DNA of 64,000 nt, from assembly GCF_013385175.1 (NCBI RefSeq), contig NZ_JABZEO010000009.1, positions 124,001-188,000 of the forward strand, read 5' to 3'. Shown in pieces: positions 1 through 9,138 of this stretch. A program made the translations under genes and the position numbers. The stretch is from Allochromatium humboldtianum. Lineage in GTDB: Bacteria > Pseudomonadota > Gammaproteobacteria > Chromatiales > Chromatiaceae. The stretch's first letter is position 1, and the number at the start of each line of letters is the position of its first letter. The notes below the pieces were generated by a model, which saw only the letters and a program-made list of their open reading frames with translations, did not search any database and was not told the DNA's origin.

Positions 1-2334
1 GCTGACTTCATCTGGAACATCGCCGACGATCGGCTGCGCGATGTCTATGTGCGCGGCAAGTACCGTGACGTGATCCTGCCCTTCACCGTGCTGCGGCGGC
101 TCGACGCCGTGCTCGAAGCGACGAAGGACGCGGTGCTGGAGCGCAAGAAGTTCCTCGACACGCACAAGGTGGCTGAGCAGGACGGCGCGCTGCGTATGGC
201 GGCAGGCCAAGCCTTCTACAACGTCTCGGAATTCACGCTGGCCAAGCTGAAAGCCAGTGCGGCAGGCCAGCGCCTACGCGATGACTTCATGGCGTATCTG
301 GACGGCTTCTCGCCCAACGTGCAGGAAATCCTCACCAAGTTCAACTTCCGCAACCAGATTCAAAAGCTGGTGGATTCCCACGTCCTGGGCTACCTGATCG
401 ACGACTTCCTCGACCCTGAGGTCAATCTCGCGCCGTTGCCGGTGAAGGATGCCGACGGCCGCATCAAGCTGCCCGCGCTGGACAACCACGGCATGGGCAC
501 GGTGTTCGAGGAGCTGATCCGCCGCTTCAACGAAGACAACAACGAAGAGGCCGGCGAGCACTTCACCCCGCGCGACGTGGTGCAGCTCATGGCCAAGCTG
601 TTGTTCCTGCCGGTGGCCGACCGGATCGAGTCCAGCACCTATTCGCTCTATGACGGCTCCTGTGGAACGGGTGGAATGCTGACCGTTGCCGAAGAAGCCT
701 TGCATGAACTGGCCGAGCAGCACGGCAAGGACGTGTCGATCCACCTGTTCGGACAGGAGATCAGCGACGAAACCTACGCCATCTGCAAGGCCGACCTGCT
801 CTTGAAGGGCGAAGGCGCGGAGGCCGAGAACATCGTCGGCGGCGCGGACAAATCCACCTTGTCCGCCGACCAGTTCCGCAGCCGCGAATTCGATTTCATG
901 ATCTCCAACCCGCCCTACGGCAAGAGTTGGAAGACCGATCTGGAGCGCATGGGCGGCAAGAAGGGATTCGACGACCCGCGCTTCATCGTCAGCCACGCGG
1001 GCAACAACGAGTTCAAGCTCATCACCCGCTCCAGCGACGGGCAGCTCATGTTTCAGGTGAACAAGCTGCAAAAGATGAAGCACCACACGCTATTGGGCAG
1101 CCGCATTGCGTTGGTGCATAACGGCTCGGCGCTGTTCACCGGCGACGCCGGCCAGGGCGAGAGCAACATCCGCCGCTGGGTGCTGGAAAACGACTGGCTC
1201 GAAGCCATCATCGCCCTGCCGCTCAACATCTTCTACAACACCGGCATCGCCACCTATATCTGGGTGCTGGCCAACAAGAAGGCCGAAGCGCGTCGTGGCA
1301 AGGTGCAGTTGATCGACGCCTCGCCGTGGTTCCAGCCACTGCGCCGCAACCTAGGCAAGAAGAACTGCGAACTCTCGGATGGAGACATCCGGCGAATCCT
1401 CGACCTCTACCTCGGCGAAGTGCAGGAAACCGCCCAGTCCAAATGGTTCGACACCCTGGACTTCGGCTACTGGAAGATCACCGTCGAGCGCCCGCTGCGC
1501 CTGAAAAGCCAGCTCTCCGACGAACGCATCGAGCCGCTGCGTTTTGCCTCCGGCGATGAGGCGCTGCGCGCTGAGATCTACGCCACCCACGGCGAGGCGC
1601 TCTATACCGAGTTCGCCAAGCGCAAGCCGGCCATCGAGGCGTGGCTCAAGGCTGAGGACGAGAACGAAGACGACGACGGCGATGACAGCGGTGATGACAG
1701 TGAGGCGCCCGTCGCGCGCAAGGCTGTGCCCGCCAAGCGCCGCAAGAAGCTGCTCGACGCCTCGACGTGGCAGCGTGACAAGGGGCTGATGGAGGTGGCG
1801 CGACGGGCGCAGAAGGCTTTGGGCAGCGCCGTGTTCGACGATCACAATGCGTTCCGCTCCCGCTTCGATGCGGCGCTCAAGGCGCAGGGCGACAAGCTCG
1901 GGGCGTCGGAGAAGAAGGCCATCTACAAGGCGGTGAGCTGGCGCGACGAAACTGCGCCGCCGGTCGTCGCCAAGCGCAGCAAGCTCAAGGCGGGCGAGCA
2001 TTTCGAGTCCGGCTTCGATGGCGTGTACCTGGAAACCGTGGGCAAGGATCGCTTCATGGTCGAGTACGAACCCGACAGCGAGCTGCGCGATACCGAACAG
2101 GTGCCGTTGAAGGAACCGGGCGGCATCGACGCCTTCTTCGCTCGCGAAGTGCTGCCGCATGCGCCGGACGCCTGGATCGCCACGGACAAGACCCAGATCG
2201 GCTACGAAATTTCCTTCGCTCGCTACTTCTACAAGCCCGCGCCGTTGCGCACGCTGGCCGAAATCCGCGCCGACATCCTGGCGCTGGAACAGCAGAGCGA
2301 AGGGTTGCTGCATCGGATCGTGGGGGGCGCGTGA
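1..2334 (+). CDS. hsdM: Type I restriction-modification DNA methyltransferase subunit HsdM (5' end outside window)
   Basis: The reading frame is open from the first base, so the N-terminus lies upstream; the first in-window start-like codon (GTG at 49) is internal. HsdM transfers a methyl group from S-adenosylmethionine to adenine in the site chosen by HsdS. Visible are the SAM-binding motif I DGSCGTGGML (bases 652-681) and the N6-adenine catalytic motif NPPYG (907-921), preceded by the HsdM helical N-terminal domain (NFRNQIQKLVDSHVLGYLIDDF). The C-terminal third carries a very acidic linker (about 1651-1722, rich in E and D) followed by KRRKK, and then a C-terminal extension of about 200 residues longer than in classic HsdM. 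The stop overlaps the hsdS start (TGATG), indicating translational coupling. The family call is firm; the recognition sequence cannot be read from the sequence. Confidence 0.93.
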   Translation, partial: ADFIWNIADDRLRDVYVRGKYRDVILPFTVLRRLDAVLEATKDAVLERKKFLDTHKVAEQDGALRMAAGQAFYNVSEFTLAKLKASAAGQRLRDDFMAYLDGFSPNVQEILTKFNFRNQIQKLVDSHVLGYLIDDFLDPEVNLAPLPVKDADGRIKLPALDNHGMGTVFEELIRRFNEDNNEEAGEHFTPRDVVQLMAKLLFLPVADRIESSTYSLYDGSCGTGGMLTVAEEALHELAEQHGKDVSIHLFGQEISDETYAICKADLLLKGEGAEAENIVGGADKSTLSADQFRSREFDFMISNPPYGKSWKTDLERMGGKKGFDDPRFIVSHAGNNEFKLITRSSDGQLMFQVNKLQKMKHHTLLGSRIALVHNGSALFTGDAGQGESNIRRWVLENDWLEAIIALPLNIFYNTGIATYIWVLANKKAEARRGKVQLIDASPWFQPLRRNLGKKNCELSDGDIRRILDLYLGEVQETAQSKWFDTLDFGYWKITVERPLRLKSQLSDERIEPLRFASGDEALRAEIYATHGEALYTEFAKRKPAIEAWLKAEDENEDDDGDDSGDDSEAPVARKAVPAKRRKKLLDASTWQRDKGLMEVARRAQKALGSAVFDDHNAFRSRFDAALKAQGDKLGASEKKAIYKAVSWRDETAPPVVAKRSKLKAGEHFESGFDGVYLETVGKDRFMVEYEPDSELRDTEQVPLKEPGGIDAFFAREVLPHAPDAWIATDKTQIGYEISFARYFYKPAPLRTLAEIRADILALEQQSEGLLHRIVGGA

Positions 2335-3785
2335 TGGCAGTGGCGTTTGCAAGCCCTTACCCGAGCTATCGGGAGTCTGGGCTGACATGGTTACCAAGCA
2401 TTCCCAGCCACTGGGCGACGGTCAGGGCAAAGAATCTAGCTTCGCTTATTCAAACAGGCCCGTTTGGCTCCCAATTACATAGCGATGACTACGTTTCTGG
2501 CGGAATTCCTGTCATCAATCCATTGCATTTGGTGGCAGGGCGTATCAAGCCAAATGCCAAAGCAAGAGTATCGAAAGAAAAAGTGGCGGAACTTTCTCGT
2601 CACAAACTGCAGTTTGGTGACATTGTCTTTGCGCGCCGTGGAGACTTGGGGCGTTCAGCGGTCGTCACAGAATCTGAGGTCGGTTGGCTTTGTGGCACTG
2701 GCTCAGTGCTTTTTCGCCCACTGCACGATGGGCACCCGGAGTTCATTTCTCGTTTAATACAAACGCCGATGTACAAAGGGATGTTGGTTGCTTCATCCGT
2801 TGGCTCAACGATGGCCAATCTTAATCCAGCAACGCTAAGCGCGCTTCCAATCACACTCCCTCCGCGCCCCGAACAAGACCAGATCGTTGCCTACCTGCGC
2901 GCGCAGGACGCGCACATCGCCCGCTTCATCAAGGTCAAGCGCGAACTCATAAAGCTGCTCACTGAGCAGAAGCAAACCATCATTGAGGGAGCGGTAACGC
3001 AAGGTCTTGATGCCGCCACGGAGAAGCGTGATTCAGACATCGGCTGGATGATGCATATCCCGGCACATTGGGAAACGTGTAAGCTCAAGCATGTTGCGAT
3101 TTTCAATCCATCGCGATCGGAGAGCACTGCGTTTCGCCTTAGCGACGCCTCGGTGTCGTTCCTGCCGATGGAGTGCATTACGACAGATGGAAAACTACAG
3201 CGTGTTGAGAACAGAAAGACCTCGGAAGTTTGGGAGGGCTACACCTACTTCCGTCGCAACGATGTGGTGATGGCGAAAATCACGCCGTGCTTCGAGAACG
3301 GGAAAGGCGGATTGCTTGACACGCTACCGACCGAAATTGGCTTTGGCACAACGGAGTTCATTGTGCTCAGGGCGATGGAGCGGCGAATTCGACCGGCGTT
3401 CTTGGCGACGTTGTTGTCGCTCAGGATATTCCGCGCTCTTGGCACCGACGCGATGACGGGAGCAGCTGGTCAGCAGCGCGTGCCGCTCAGCTTCGTCAAG
3501 AACTTCGGAATCGCTCTGCCCCCGCTGGACGAACAGGACCGGATTCTGGGCGCGCTCCAAACTGCAACAGCAGAACAAGACATCATCATCGAAAAAACTC
3601 GGAGCGAGATCGCCCTGATCCGCGAATACCGCGACCGCCTGATTGCCGATGTGGTCACGGGCCAAGTGGACGTGCGCGGCTGGCAGCCCGGCCCGGATGA
3701 CGTTGTGGATGATACGGCGCTGGCTGCGCTCGGCGATGACCCGGAGGATGGGACCGAAGCGGAAGATGGCGATGGCGACGAGTAA
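2334..3785 (+). CDS. hsdS: Type I restriction-modification specificity subunit HsdS
   Basis: HsdS gives the type I enzyme its DNA target. The protein has the usual two target-recognition domains, each opened by a typical short motif (SGLTWLPSIPSHW near residue 15, SDIGWMMHIPAHW near 240). Each is followed by a conserved coiled-coil spacer (LPPRPEQDQIVAYLRAQD near 180 with KRELIKLLTEQKQTIIEGAV; LPPLDEQDRILGAL near 400 with REYRDRLIADVVTGQVDVRG). ATG 2334 is chosen because it overlaps the hsdM stop; a GTG three bases upstream is possible. TRD1 (about 2450-2870) is visibly less GC-rich than its flanks, as expected for horizontally exchanged target domains. The C-terminus is an acidic tail (EDGTEAEDGDGDE) that overlaps the start of the next gene. 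Confidence 0.94.
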   Translation: MAVAFASPYPSYRESGLTWLPSIPSHWATVRAKNLASLIQTGPFGSQLHSDDYVSGGIPVINPLHLVAGRIKPNAKARVSKEKVAELSRHKLQFGDIVFARRGDLGRSAVVTESEVGWLCGTGSVLFRPLHDGHPEFISRLIQTPMYKGMLVASSVGSTMANLNPATLSALPITLPPRPEQDQIVAYLRAQDAHIARFIKVKRELIKLLTEQKQTIIEGAVTQGLDAATEKRDSDIGWMMHIPAHWETCKLKHVAIFNPSRSESTAFRLSDASVSFLPMECITTDGKLQRVENRKTSEVWEGYTYFRRNDVVMAKITPCFENGKGGLLDTLPTEIGFGTTEFIVLRAMERRIRPAFLATLLSLRIFRALGTDAMTGAAGQQRVPLSFVKNFGIALPPLDEQDRILGALQTATAEQDIIIEKTRSEIALIREYRDRLIADVVTGQVDVRGWQPGPDDVVDDTALAALGDDPEDGTEAEDGDGDE

Positions 3786-4977
3786 GAAATCCACCGCCAA
3801 GAAGCCCGCGCCAGCGGCACAGGAAACCACCGCCGCGCCCGCACCGGACGCGCTGATGCAGCGTGTTGTCGAGATTCTGGAGGGGGCGCGCGGACAGGTT
3901 GTTCGTGCGGTCAATGCCTCCACCGTCACCGCCTACTGGCTGATAGGGCGTGAACTGGTCGAAGCCATGCAGCACGGCGAGCAACGCGCCGCCTACGGTC
4001 AAACGCTCATCGCACAGCTGGCGGAGCAACTGACGGCACGTTACGGCAAGGGCTTTTCGGCGGCCAACCTGAAGAATTTTCGCCAGTTCTATCTGGTCTA
4101 TGCCGACCGGATTCTCTCCCCGCCGAGTAGAGAATCGGCGGCTCCAATTCGCTACCCGGTGGGTAGCGAATCCCTGGACTTGCCAGTGAGTCACCCGCCG
4201 GGCGGCGAATGGCCCGCCTTCGACCCCCAGTTGAGCTGGTCGCACTACCGGGCGCTCATGCGCGTGGACAAGCCCGAGGCGCGGCGCTTCTACGAGCAGG
4301 AGTGCGTGCGCGCCCAGTGGTCACGCCGCGACCTGGAGCGGCAGATCAACAGCCTGTACTACGAACGCCTGCTCGCCGGCAGCGACAAGGCGGGAATGCT
4401 GGCCGAAGCGCGCAGCGATGCGGATCTGCTACGCCCCATCGACGTGCTCAAAGACCCTTATGTGCTGGAGTTCCTTGACCTGCCGGACGTGCCGCGCCTG
4501 CGTGAAAGCCAGCTTGAAGACGCCATCATCACCCGCTTGCAGCAGTTTTTGCTGGAGTTGGGACGGGGCTTTTCCTTCGTGGCGCGGCAGCAGCGGCTGC
4601 GTTTCGAGGACAAGGATTTCTATGTCGATCTGGTGTTCTACAATTACCTGCTCAAATGCTTCGTGCTGGTGGATTTGAAGATTGGCGAGCTGACACATCA
4701 AGACATCGGCCAGATGGACGGCTATGTGCGGATGTATGAGGAGCAACGCCGTATCGACGGCGATAACCCCACGATTGGCCTGATTCTGTGCTCGGAGAAG
4801 AACGAGGCCGTCGCCCGCTATTCCGTGCTGCAAGACAGCCAGCAGCTTTTCGCCTCGCGCTACCGGCTGACCTTGCCCAGCGAGGAGGAGTTGCAGCGCG
4901 AACTGCAACGCGAACGGGCCTTGATCGAGAACCGTGCACCGCAAGGAGAGGAAGATGGCGATGGGGAAGAAGACTGA
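3766..4977 (+). CDS. DUF1016/YhcG-family PD-(D/E)XK nuclease, first tandem copy
   Basis: The protein has the DUF1016 architecture. An N-terminal helical domain (residues about 25-215) carries SxTVTAYWLIGRELV, RYGKGFSAANLKNFRQFY and LSWSHYRALMRV, and a C-terminal YhcG-type nuclease fold (about 230-390) has FEDKDFYVDLVFYNYLLKCFVLVDLKIGEL as its catalytic core. The active-site triad reads D...D-L-K, while the neighbouring copy has D...E-L-K; both fit PD-(D/E)XK. The start ATG 3766 (or 3772) lies inside the 3' end of hsdS, and the stop lies inside the next DUF1016 gene. DUF1016 proteins are often found beside type I systems; their biochemical role there is not established, so nuclease activity is an inference from the fold. 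The N-terminus is low-complexity K/A/P. Confidence 0.85.
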   Translation: MAMATSKKSTAKKPAPAAQETTAAPAPDALMQRVVEILEGARGQVVRAVNASTVTAYWLIGRELVEAMQHGEQRAAYGQTLIAQLAEQLTARYGKGFSAANLKNFRQFYLVYADRILSPPSRESAAPIRYPVGSESLDLPVSHPPGGEWPAFDPQLSWSHYRALMRVDKPEARRFYEQECVRAQWSRRDLERQINSLYYERLLAGSDKAGMLAEARSDADLLRPIDVLKDPYVLEFLDLPDVPRLRESQLEDAIITRLQQFLLELGRGFSFVARQQRLRFEDKDFYVDLVFYNYLLKCFVLVDLKIGELTHQDIGQMDGYVRMYEEQRRIDGDNPTIGLILCSEKNEAVARYSVLQDSQQLFASRYRLTLPSEEELQRELQRERALIENRAPQGEEDGDGEED

Positions 4978-6034
4978 ATCTGCTGTGGCCTCGAACGCAC
5001 TGCTTGCCGAACTGCGTGACCTGATCGAGTCTGCTCGCCAGCACGTTGCGCAGACCGCCAATGCCACGCTGACCATGCTGTATTGGCATGTGGGGCAGCG
5101 CATCCGGGGCGAGGTTTTGAAGGAGACACGCGCAGGGTATGGCAAGGAGATTCTTGCGACACTGTCGCAAGAATTGGCAAAGGACTACGGCAAGGGCTTC
5201 AACATGTCGGCATTAACCCGCATGGCCAAATTTGCCGAGGTGTTTCCGGACGAGGAAATTGTCGTATCGCTGTCGCGACATTTGAGCTGGAGCCATTTCA
5301 TCGAAATCCTGCCGCTCAAACAGCCGCTGGAGCGCGAGTACTACGCCGAGTTGTGCCGCGTCGAGCGCTGGAGCGTGCGCACCCTGCGCGAGCGCATCGG
5401 CAGCCAGTTGTATTTGCGCACGGCCATCGCCAAACAACCCGAAGCGGTGGTGAAAGCGGAAATCAGCCACCTGCGCGACGGCGGCCAGATGACCCCAGAC
5501 CTGGTGTTCCGCGACCCCTACATGCTGGACTTTCTGGGCCTGCCGCAGGACTACAGCGAGCGTGATCTGGAGGACGCCATCCTGCGGGAGATGGAGCGCT
5601 TCCTGCTGGAGCTGGGCGTGGGTTTCACCTTCGTGGCGCGGCAGAAACGCATCAGTGTCGGCGCGGACGACTTCTACCTCGACCTGCTGTTCTATCACCG
5701 CCACCTGAAAAGACTGGTGGCGGTGGAGCTAAAGCTGGAGAAATTCCAGCCCGCGCACAAGGGGCAAATGGAGCTTTACCTGCGCTGGCTTGACCAGTAC
5801 GACCGCGCCGCAGGCGAGGAAGCGCCCATCGGGCTGATTCTGTGCGCCAGCAAGGACGCCGAACAGGTGCAGTTGATGGACATGGAAGCGTCCAACATCC
5901 GCGTAGCAGAGTATCTGGCGCACATCCCAGACATGAAGGTGTTGCAGGCGCAGTTGCACCGCGCTGTGGAGCTTGCACGCGAACGCGCGGCGCGGGGCAT
6001 GTTGTCGAACGAGAAGCGGGGGGCCAGCGAATGA
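4955..6034 (+). CDS. DUF1016/YhcG-family PD-(D/E)XK nuclease, second tandem copy
   Basis: This is a divergent paralogue of the preceding gene with the same two-domain layout: an N-terminal DUF1016 helical domain (LTMLYWHVGQRI, YGKGFNMSALTRMAKFAEVF, LSWSHFIEILPL) and a C-terminal YhcG nuclease domain with the core GADDFYLDLLFYHRHLKRLV...VELKLEKF, that is D...E-L-K. The start ATG 4955 has a good Shine-Dalgarno (AAGGAGAG at 4943-4950) inside the end of the first copy; ATG 4961 is the alternative. The stop overlaps the hsdR start as ATGA. Its position between hsdS and hsdR in one coupled operon suggests a role with the type I enzyme, either an accessory nuclease or a modulator; this is inference. 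Confidence 0.87.
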   Translation: MAMGKKTESAVASNALLAELRDLIESARQHVAQTANATLTMLYWHVGQRIRGEVLKETRAGYGKEILATLSQELAKDYGKGFNMSALTRMAKFAEVFPDEEIVVSLSRHLSWSHFIEILPLKQPLEREYYAELCRVERWSVRTLRERIGSQLYLRTAIAKQPEAVVKAEISHLRDGGQMTPDLVFRDPYMLDFLGLPQDYSERDLEDAILREMERFLLELGVGFTFVARQKRISVGADDFYLDLLFYHRHLKRLVAVELKLEKFQPAHKGQMELYLRWLDQYDRAAGEEAPIGLILCASKDAEQVQLMDMEASNIRVAEYLAHIPDMKVLQAQLHRAVELARERAARGMLSNEKRGASE

Positions 6035-9000
6035 AGCCCACCGACACCAGTGAAAAAGAACTGGAAAGGCTGATCGTGCGCCATCTGGCGGGCATCAGCG
6101 AGCATTCAGCCGTTGCGACCAATGCAGCGCAGGAGCCGGGGCCGGTGTATGCGCCGGGCGGTTATGTCCTGGGCCGGGCCAGCGACTACAACCGCGACGT
6201 GGCGCTGGATGTGGCGCAGTTGCTGGCCTTCTTGCAGGCCACCCAGCCCAAGGCGGTGGACACGCTGGAACTGGCGGCGGACGGCATCAAGCGCACCCAG
6301 TTCCTGCATCGGCTGCAGGGCGAGATCACCAAACGCGGCGTGGTCGATGTCTTGCGCAAGGGCGTCAGTCATGGGCCGGTACACGTCGATCTCTACAAGC
6401 TGCTGCCCACGCCGGGCAATGCGGCCACAGCGGACGCCTTCGGCAAGAACATTTTCAGCGTCACCCGGCAGGTGCGCTACAGCAACGATTCCGGCAACGC
6501 ACTGGACTTGGTGATCTTCATCAACGGCCTGCCGGTGCTGACGTTCGAGTTGAAGAACTCGCTGACCAAGCAGACCCTGGCCGACGCCATCGTCCAGTAC
6601 CAGACCACGCGCGACCCGAAGGAGCTGCTGTTCCAGCCGGGGCGCTGCATGGCGCACATGGCCGTGGACGACGCCGAAGTGGCTTTCTGCACCGAACTGA
6701 AGGGCAAGGCGTCGTGGTTCCTGCCGTTCAACCAGGGCTGGAACAGCGGCGCGGGCAACCCGCCCAACCCGGAGGGTCTGAAGACCGATTACCTGTGGAA
6801 GCAGGTGCTGACCCGCGAATCGCTGGCCAACATCATCGAGAGTTACGCGCAGGTGGTGGAGGAGGAAGAAGCGGACGCCAGAGGCAAGAAACGCAAGAAG
6901 CGCAAGCAGATCTTTCCGCGCTTCCATCAGTTGCGCACGGTGCGTGCCCTGCTGCGCCGCGCCCATACCGATGGGGTGGGCAAGCGCTATCTGATTCAAC
7001 ATTCGGCAGGCAGCGGCAAGAGCAACACCATTGCCTGGCTGGCGCACCAGTTGGTGGAGCTGCGCCGCAAGGACGACCCGATGACGGCGCAGTTCGACTC
7101 CATCATCGTCATCACCGACCGGCGCGCGCTGGACACGCAGATCGCCCGCACCATCAAGGGTTACGACCATGTGGCGTCGATCTTCGGCCACTCCGACAAC
7201 GCGCAGGAACTGCGCGAGTACCTGCACCGGGGCAAGAAGATCATTGTCACCACGGTGCAGAAATTCCCGTTCATCCTCGACGAGCTGGGCGACCTCTCAG
7301 GCAAGCGCTTCGCGCTGTTGATCGACGAAGCGCATTCCAGCCAGGGCGGCAAGACCACGGCACGGATGCACGAAGCCCTCGGCGGCAAGGTGGTCGAGGA
7401 GGCGTTCGAGGAGGACAGCACGCAGGATGCGGTCAACGCGGAAATCGAGCAGCGCATCGCCTCGCGCAAGCTTCTGGCCAACGCCAGCTACTTTGCGTTC
7501 ACCGCCACACCCAAGAACAAGACGCTGGAGTTGTTCGGCGAGAAGTTCCTCGTCGGCGACACGGTGCAGTTCCGCTCGCCCAAAGAACTGACCTATACCA
7601 CCAAGCAGGCCATCCAGGAGAAGTTCATCCTCGACGTGGTGGAGCACTACACCACCTACGACAGCTTCTACCAAGTGGCCAAAACGGTGGAGGACGACCC
7701 GGTATTCGACAAAGTGAAGGCGCTGAAGAAAATCCGCCGCTACGTCGAATCGCACGACAAGGCCATCCGCCGCAAGGCCGAGATCATGGTCGATCACTTC
7801 ATCGCACAGGTCGCGGGCAAACAGAAGATCGGCGGCAAGGCGCGGGCCATGATCGTGTGCAACGGCATCGCGCGGGCCATCGACTACTGGCGCGAGGTGT
7901 CGGACTATCTGGATGACATCAAGAGCCCGTACAAGGCCATCGTGGCGTACTCGGGTGATTTCGAGATCGCGGGCGAGAAGAAGACCGAAGCCGATCTGAA
8001 CGGGTTTCCGAGCAAGGACATTCCGGCCAATCTCAAACAAGACCCGTATCGCTTCCTGATCGTCGCCAACAAGTTCGTCACCGGCTTCGATGAGCCCTTG
8101 CTGCACACGATGTACGTGGACAAGCCGCTGGCGGGCGTGCTGGCGGTGCAGACTCTGTCACGCCTGAATCGTGCGCACCCGCAAAAGCACGACACCTTCG
8201 TGCTCGACTTCGCCGACAACGCCGAGGCGGTGAAGGCGGCGTTTCAGGACTACTACCGCGCCACCATCCAGACCGGCGAAACCGACGCCAACAAGCTGCA
8301 CGATCTGAAGGCTGAACTCGACGGGCAGCAGGTGTACAGCCGGCAGCAAGTGGAAGACTTGGTGGCGCTGTACTTGAGCGGCGCTGACCGGGACAAACTC
8401 GACCCCATCCTCGATGCCTGTGTGGCCGAGTACACGGACAAGCTCGGCGAGGACGATCAGGTCAAGTTCAAGGGCAAAGCCAAGGCCTTCGTGCGCAGCT
8501 ACGGCTTTCTTGCCGCGATCCTGAGCTATGGCCACCCGACGTGGGAGAAGCTGTCGATCTTCCTGAACTTCCTCATCCCCAAGCTGCCCGCGCCCAAGGA
8601 GGAAGACCTCTCCAAAGGGGTGCTGGAGACCATCGACATGGACAGCTACCGAGTGGAGGCGAACGCGGCGCTGAAGATGGCGATGGACGACGCGGATGCC
8701 TCAGTCGAGCCGGTGCCGCCCAGCGGTGGAGGCGGCAAGGGCGAGGCAGACATCGACAGGCTCTCCGCGATCATCAAGACCTTCAACGACCTCTTCGGAA
8801 ACATCGAGTGGAAGGACGAGGACAAGATCCGCAAGGTCATCGCCGTGGAGATCCCGGCGCGTGTGGCGCAGGACAAGGCGTACCGGAACGCGCAGGCGAA
8901 CTCCGACAAGCAGAACGCCAAGCTGGAGCACGACAAGGCGCTCAACCGCGTGGTGCTGGAACTGCTCGCCGACCATACCGAACTTTTCAAGCAATTCAGC

Positions 9001-9093
9001 GATAATCCGAACTTCAAGCACTGGCTCACAGAGACGGTCTTCGAGGCGACCTATCAGAGTCCCCTCACCTCCCTCGCTGGAGAGGGTGGGTAA
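6031..9093 (+). CDS. hsdR: Type I restriction endonuclease subunit HsdR
   Basis: HsdR is the DNA-translocating and cleaving subunit. Near residue 155-185 the N-terminal nuclease shows NALDLVIFINGLPVLTFELKNSL, giving the D...E-x-K active site. The helicase motor follows with Walker A HSAGSGKSNT (from about residue 324), the DEAH box LLIDEAHSSQGG (about 430) and motif III FAFTATPKNK (about 490). Later motifs include NKFVTGFDEPLLHTMYVDK and QTLSRLNRAHP (about 680-710). The length of 1020 residues is normal. The ATG 6031 start overlaps the preceding stop (ATGA). The last residues (SPLTSLAGEGG) are encoded by an imperfect palindrome typical of intergenic repeats, so the original C-terminus may have been altered. 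Confidence 0.94.
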   Translation: MKPTDTSEKELERLIVRHLAGISEHSAVATNAAQEPGPVYAPGGYVLGRASDYNRDVALDVAQLLAFLQATQPKAVDTLELAADGIKRTQFLHRLQGEITKRGVVDVLRKGVSHGPVHVDLYKLLPTPGNAATADAFGKNIFSVTRQVRYSNDSGNALDLVIFINGLPVLTFELKNSLTKQTLADAIVQYQTTRDPKELLFQPGRCMAHMAVDDAEVAFCTELKGKASWFLPFNQGWNSGAGNPPNPEGLKTDYLWKQVLTRESLANIIESYAQVVEEEEADARGKKRKKRKQIFPRFHQLRTVRALLRRAHTDGVGKRYLIQHSAGSGKSNTIAWLAHQLVELRRKDDPMTAQFDSIIVITDRRALDTQIARTIKGYDHVASIFGHSDNAQELREYLHRGKKIIVTTVQKFPFILDELGDLSGKRFALLIDEAHSSQGGKTTARMHEALGGKVVEEAFEEDSTQDAVNAEIEQRIASRKLLANASYFAFTATPKNKTLELFGEKFLVGDTVQFRSPKELTYTTKQAIQEKFILDVVEHYTTYDSFYQVAKTVEDDPVFDKVKALKKIRRYVESHDKAIRRKAEIMVDHFIAQVAGKQKIGGKARAMIVCNGIARAIDYWREVSDYLDDIKSPYKAIVAYSGDFEIAGEKKTEADLNGFPSKDIPANLKQDPYRFLIVANKFVTGFDEPLLHTMYVDKPLAGVLAVQTLSRLNRAHPQKHDTFVLDFADNAEAVKAAFQDYYRATIQTGETDANKLHDLKAELDGQQVYSRQQVEDLVALYLSGADRDKLDPILDACVAEYTDKLGEDDQVKFKGKAKAFVRSYGFLAAILSYGHPTWEKLSIFLNFLIPKLPAPKEEDLSKGVLETIDMDSYRVEANAALKMAMDDADASVEPVPPSGGGGKGEADIDRLSAIIKTFNDLFGNIEWKDEDKIRKVIAVEIPARVAQDKAYRNAQANSDKQNAKLEHDKALNRVVLELLADHTELFKQFSDNPNFKHWLTETVFEATYQSPLTSLAGEGG

Positions 9094-9138
9094 GCGCTGC
9101 CGGTTGTTGCACGATTACAGATTGAACGCACTCCAAAC

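Noticed and set aside
1351-2397. A 348-codon minus-strand frame across the hsdM 3' end
   Set aside because: It is antisense to conserved hsdM sequence, with no motifs.
6031-9093. Treating HsdR as a stand-alone DEAD/DEAH helicase defence protein
   Set aside because: Its N-terminal nuclease, motor order and coupling to hsdM/hsdS make it a standard type I R subunit.
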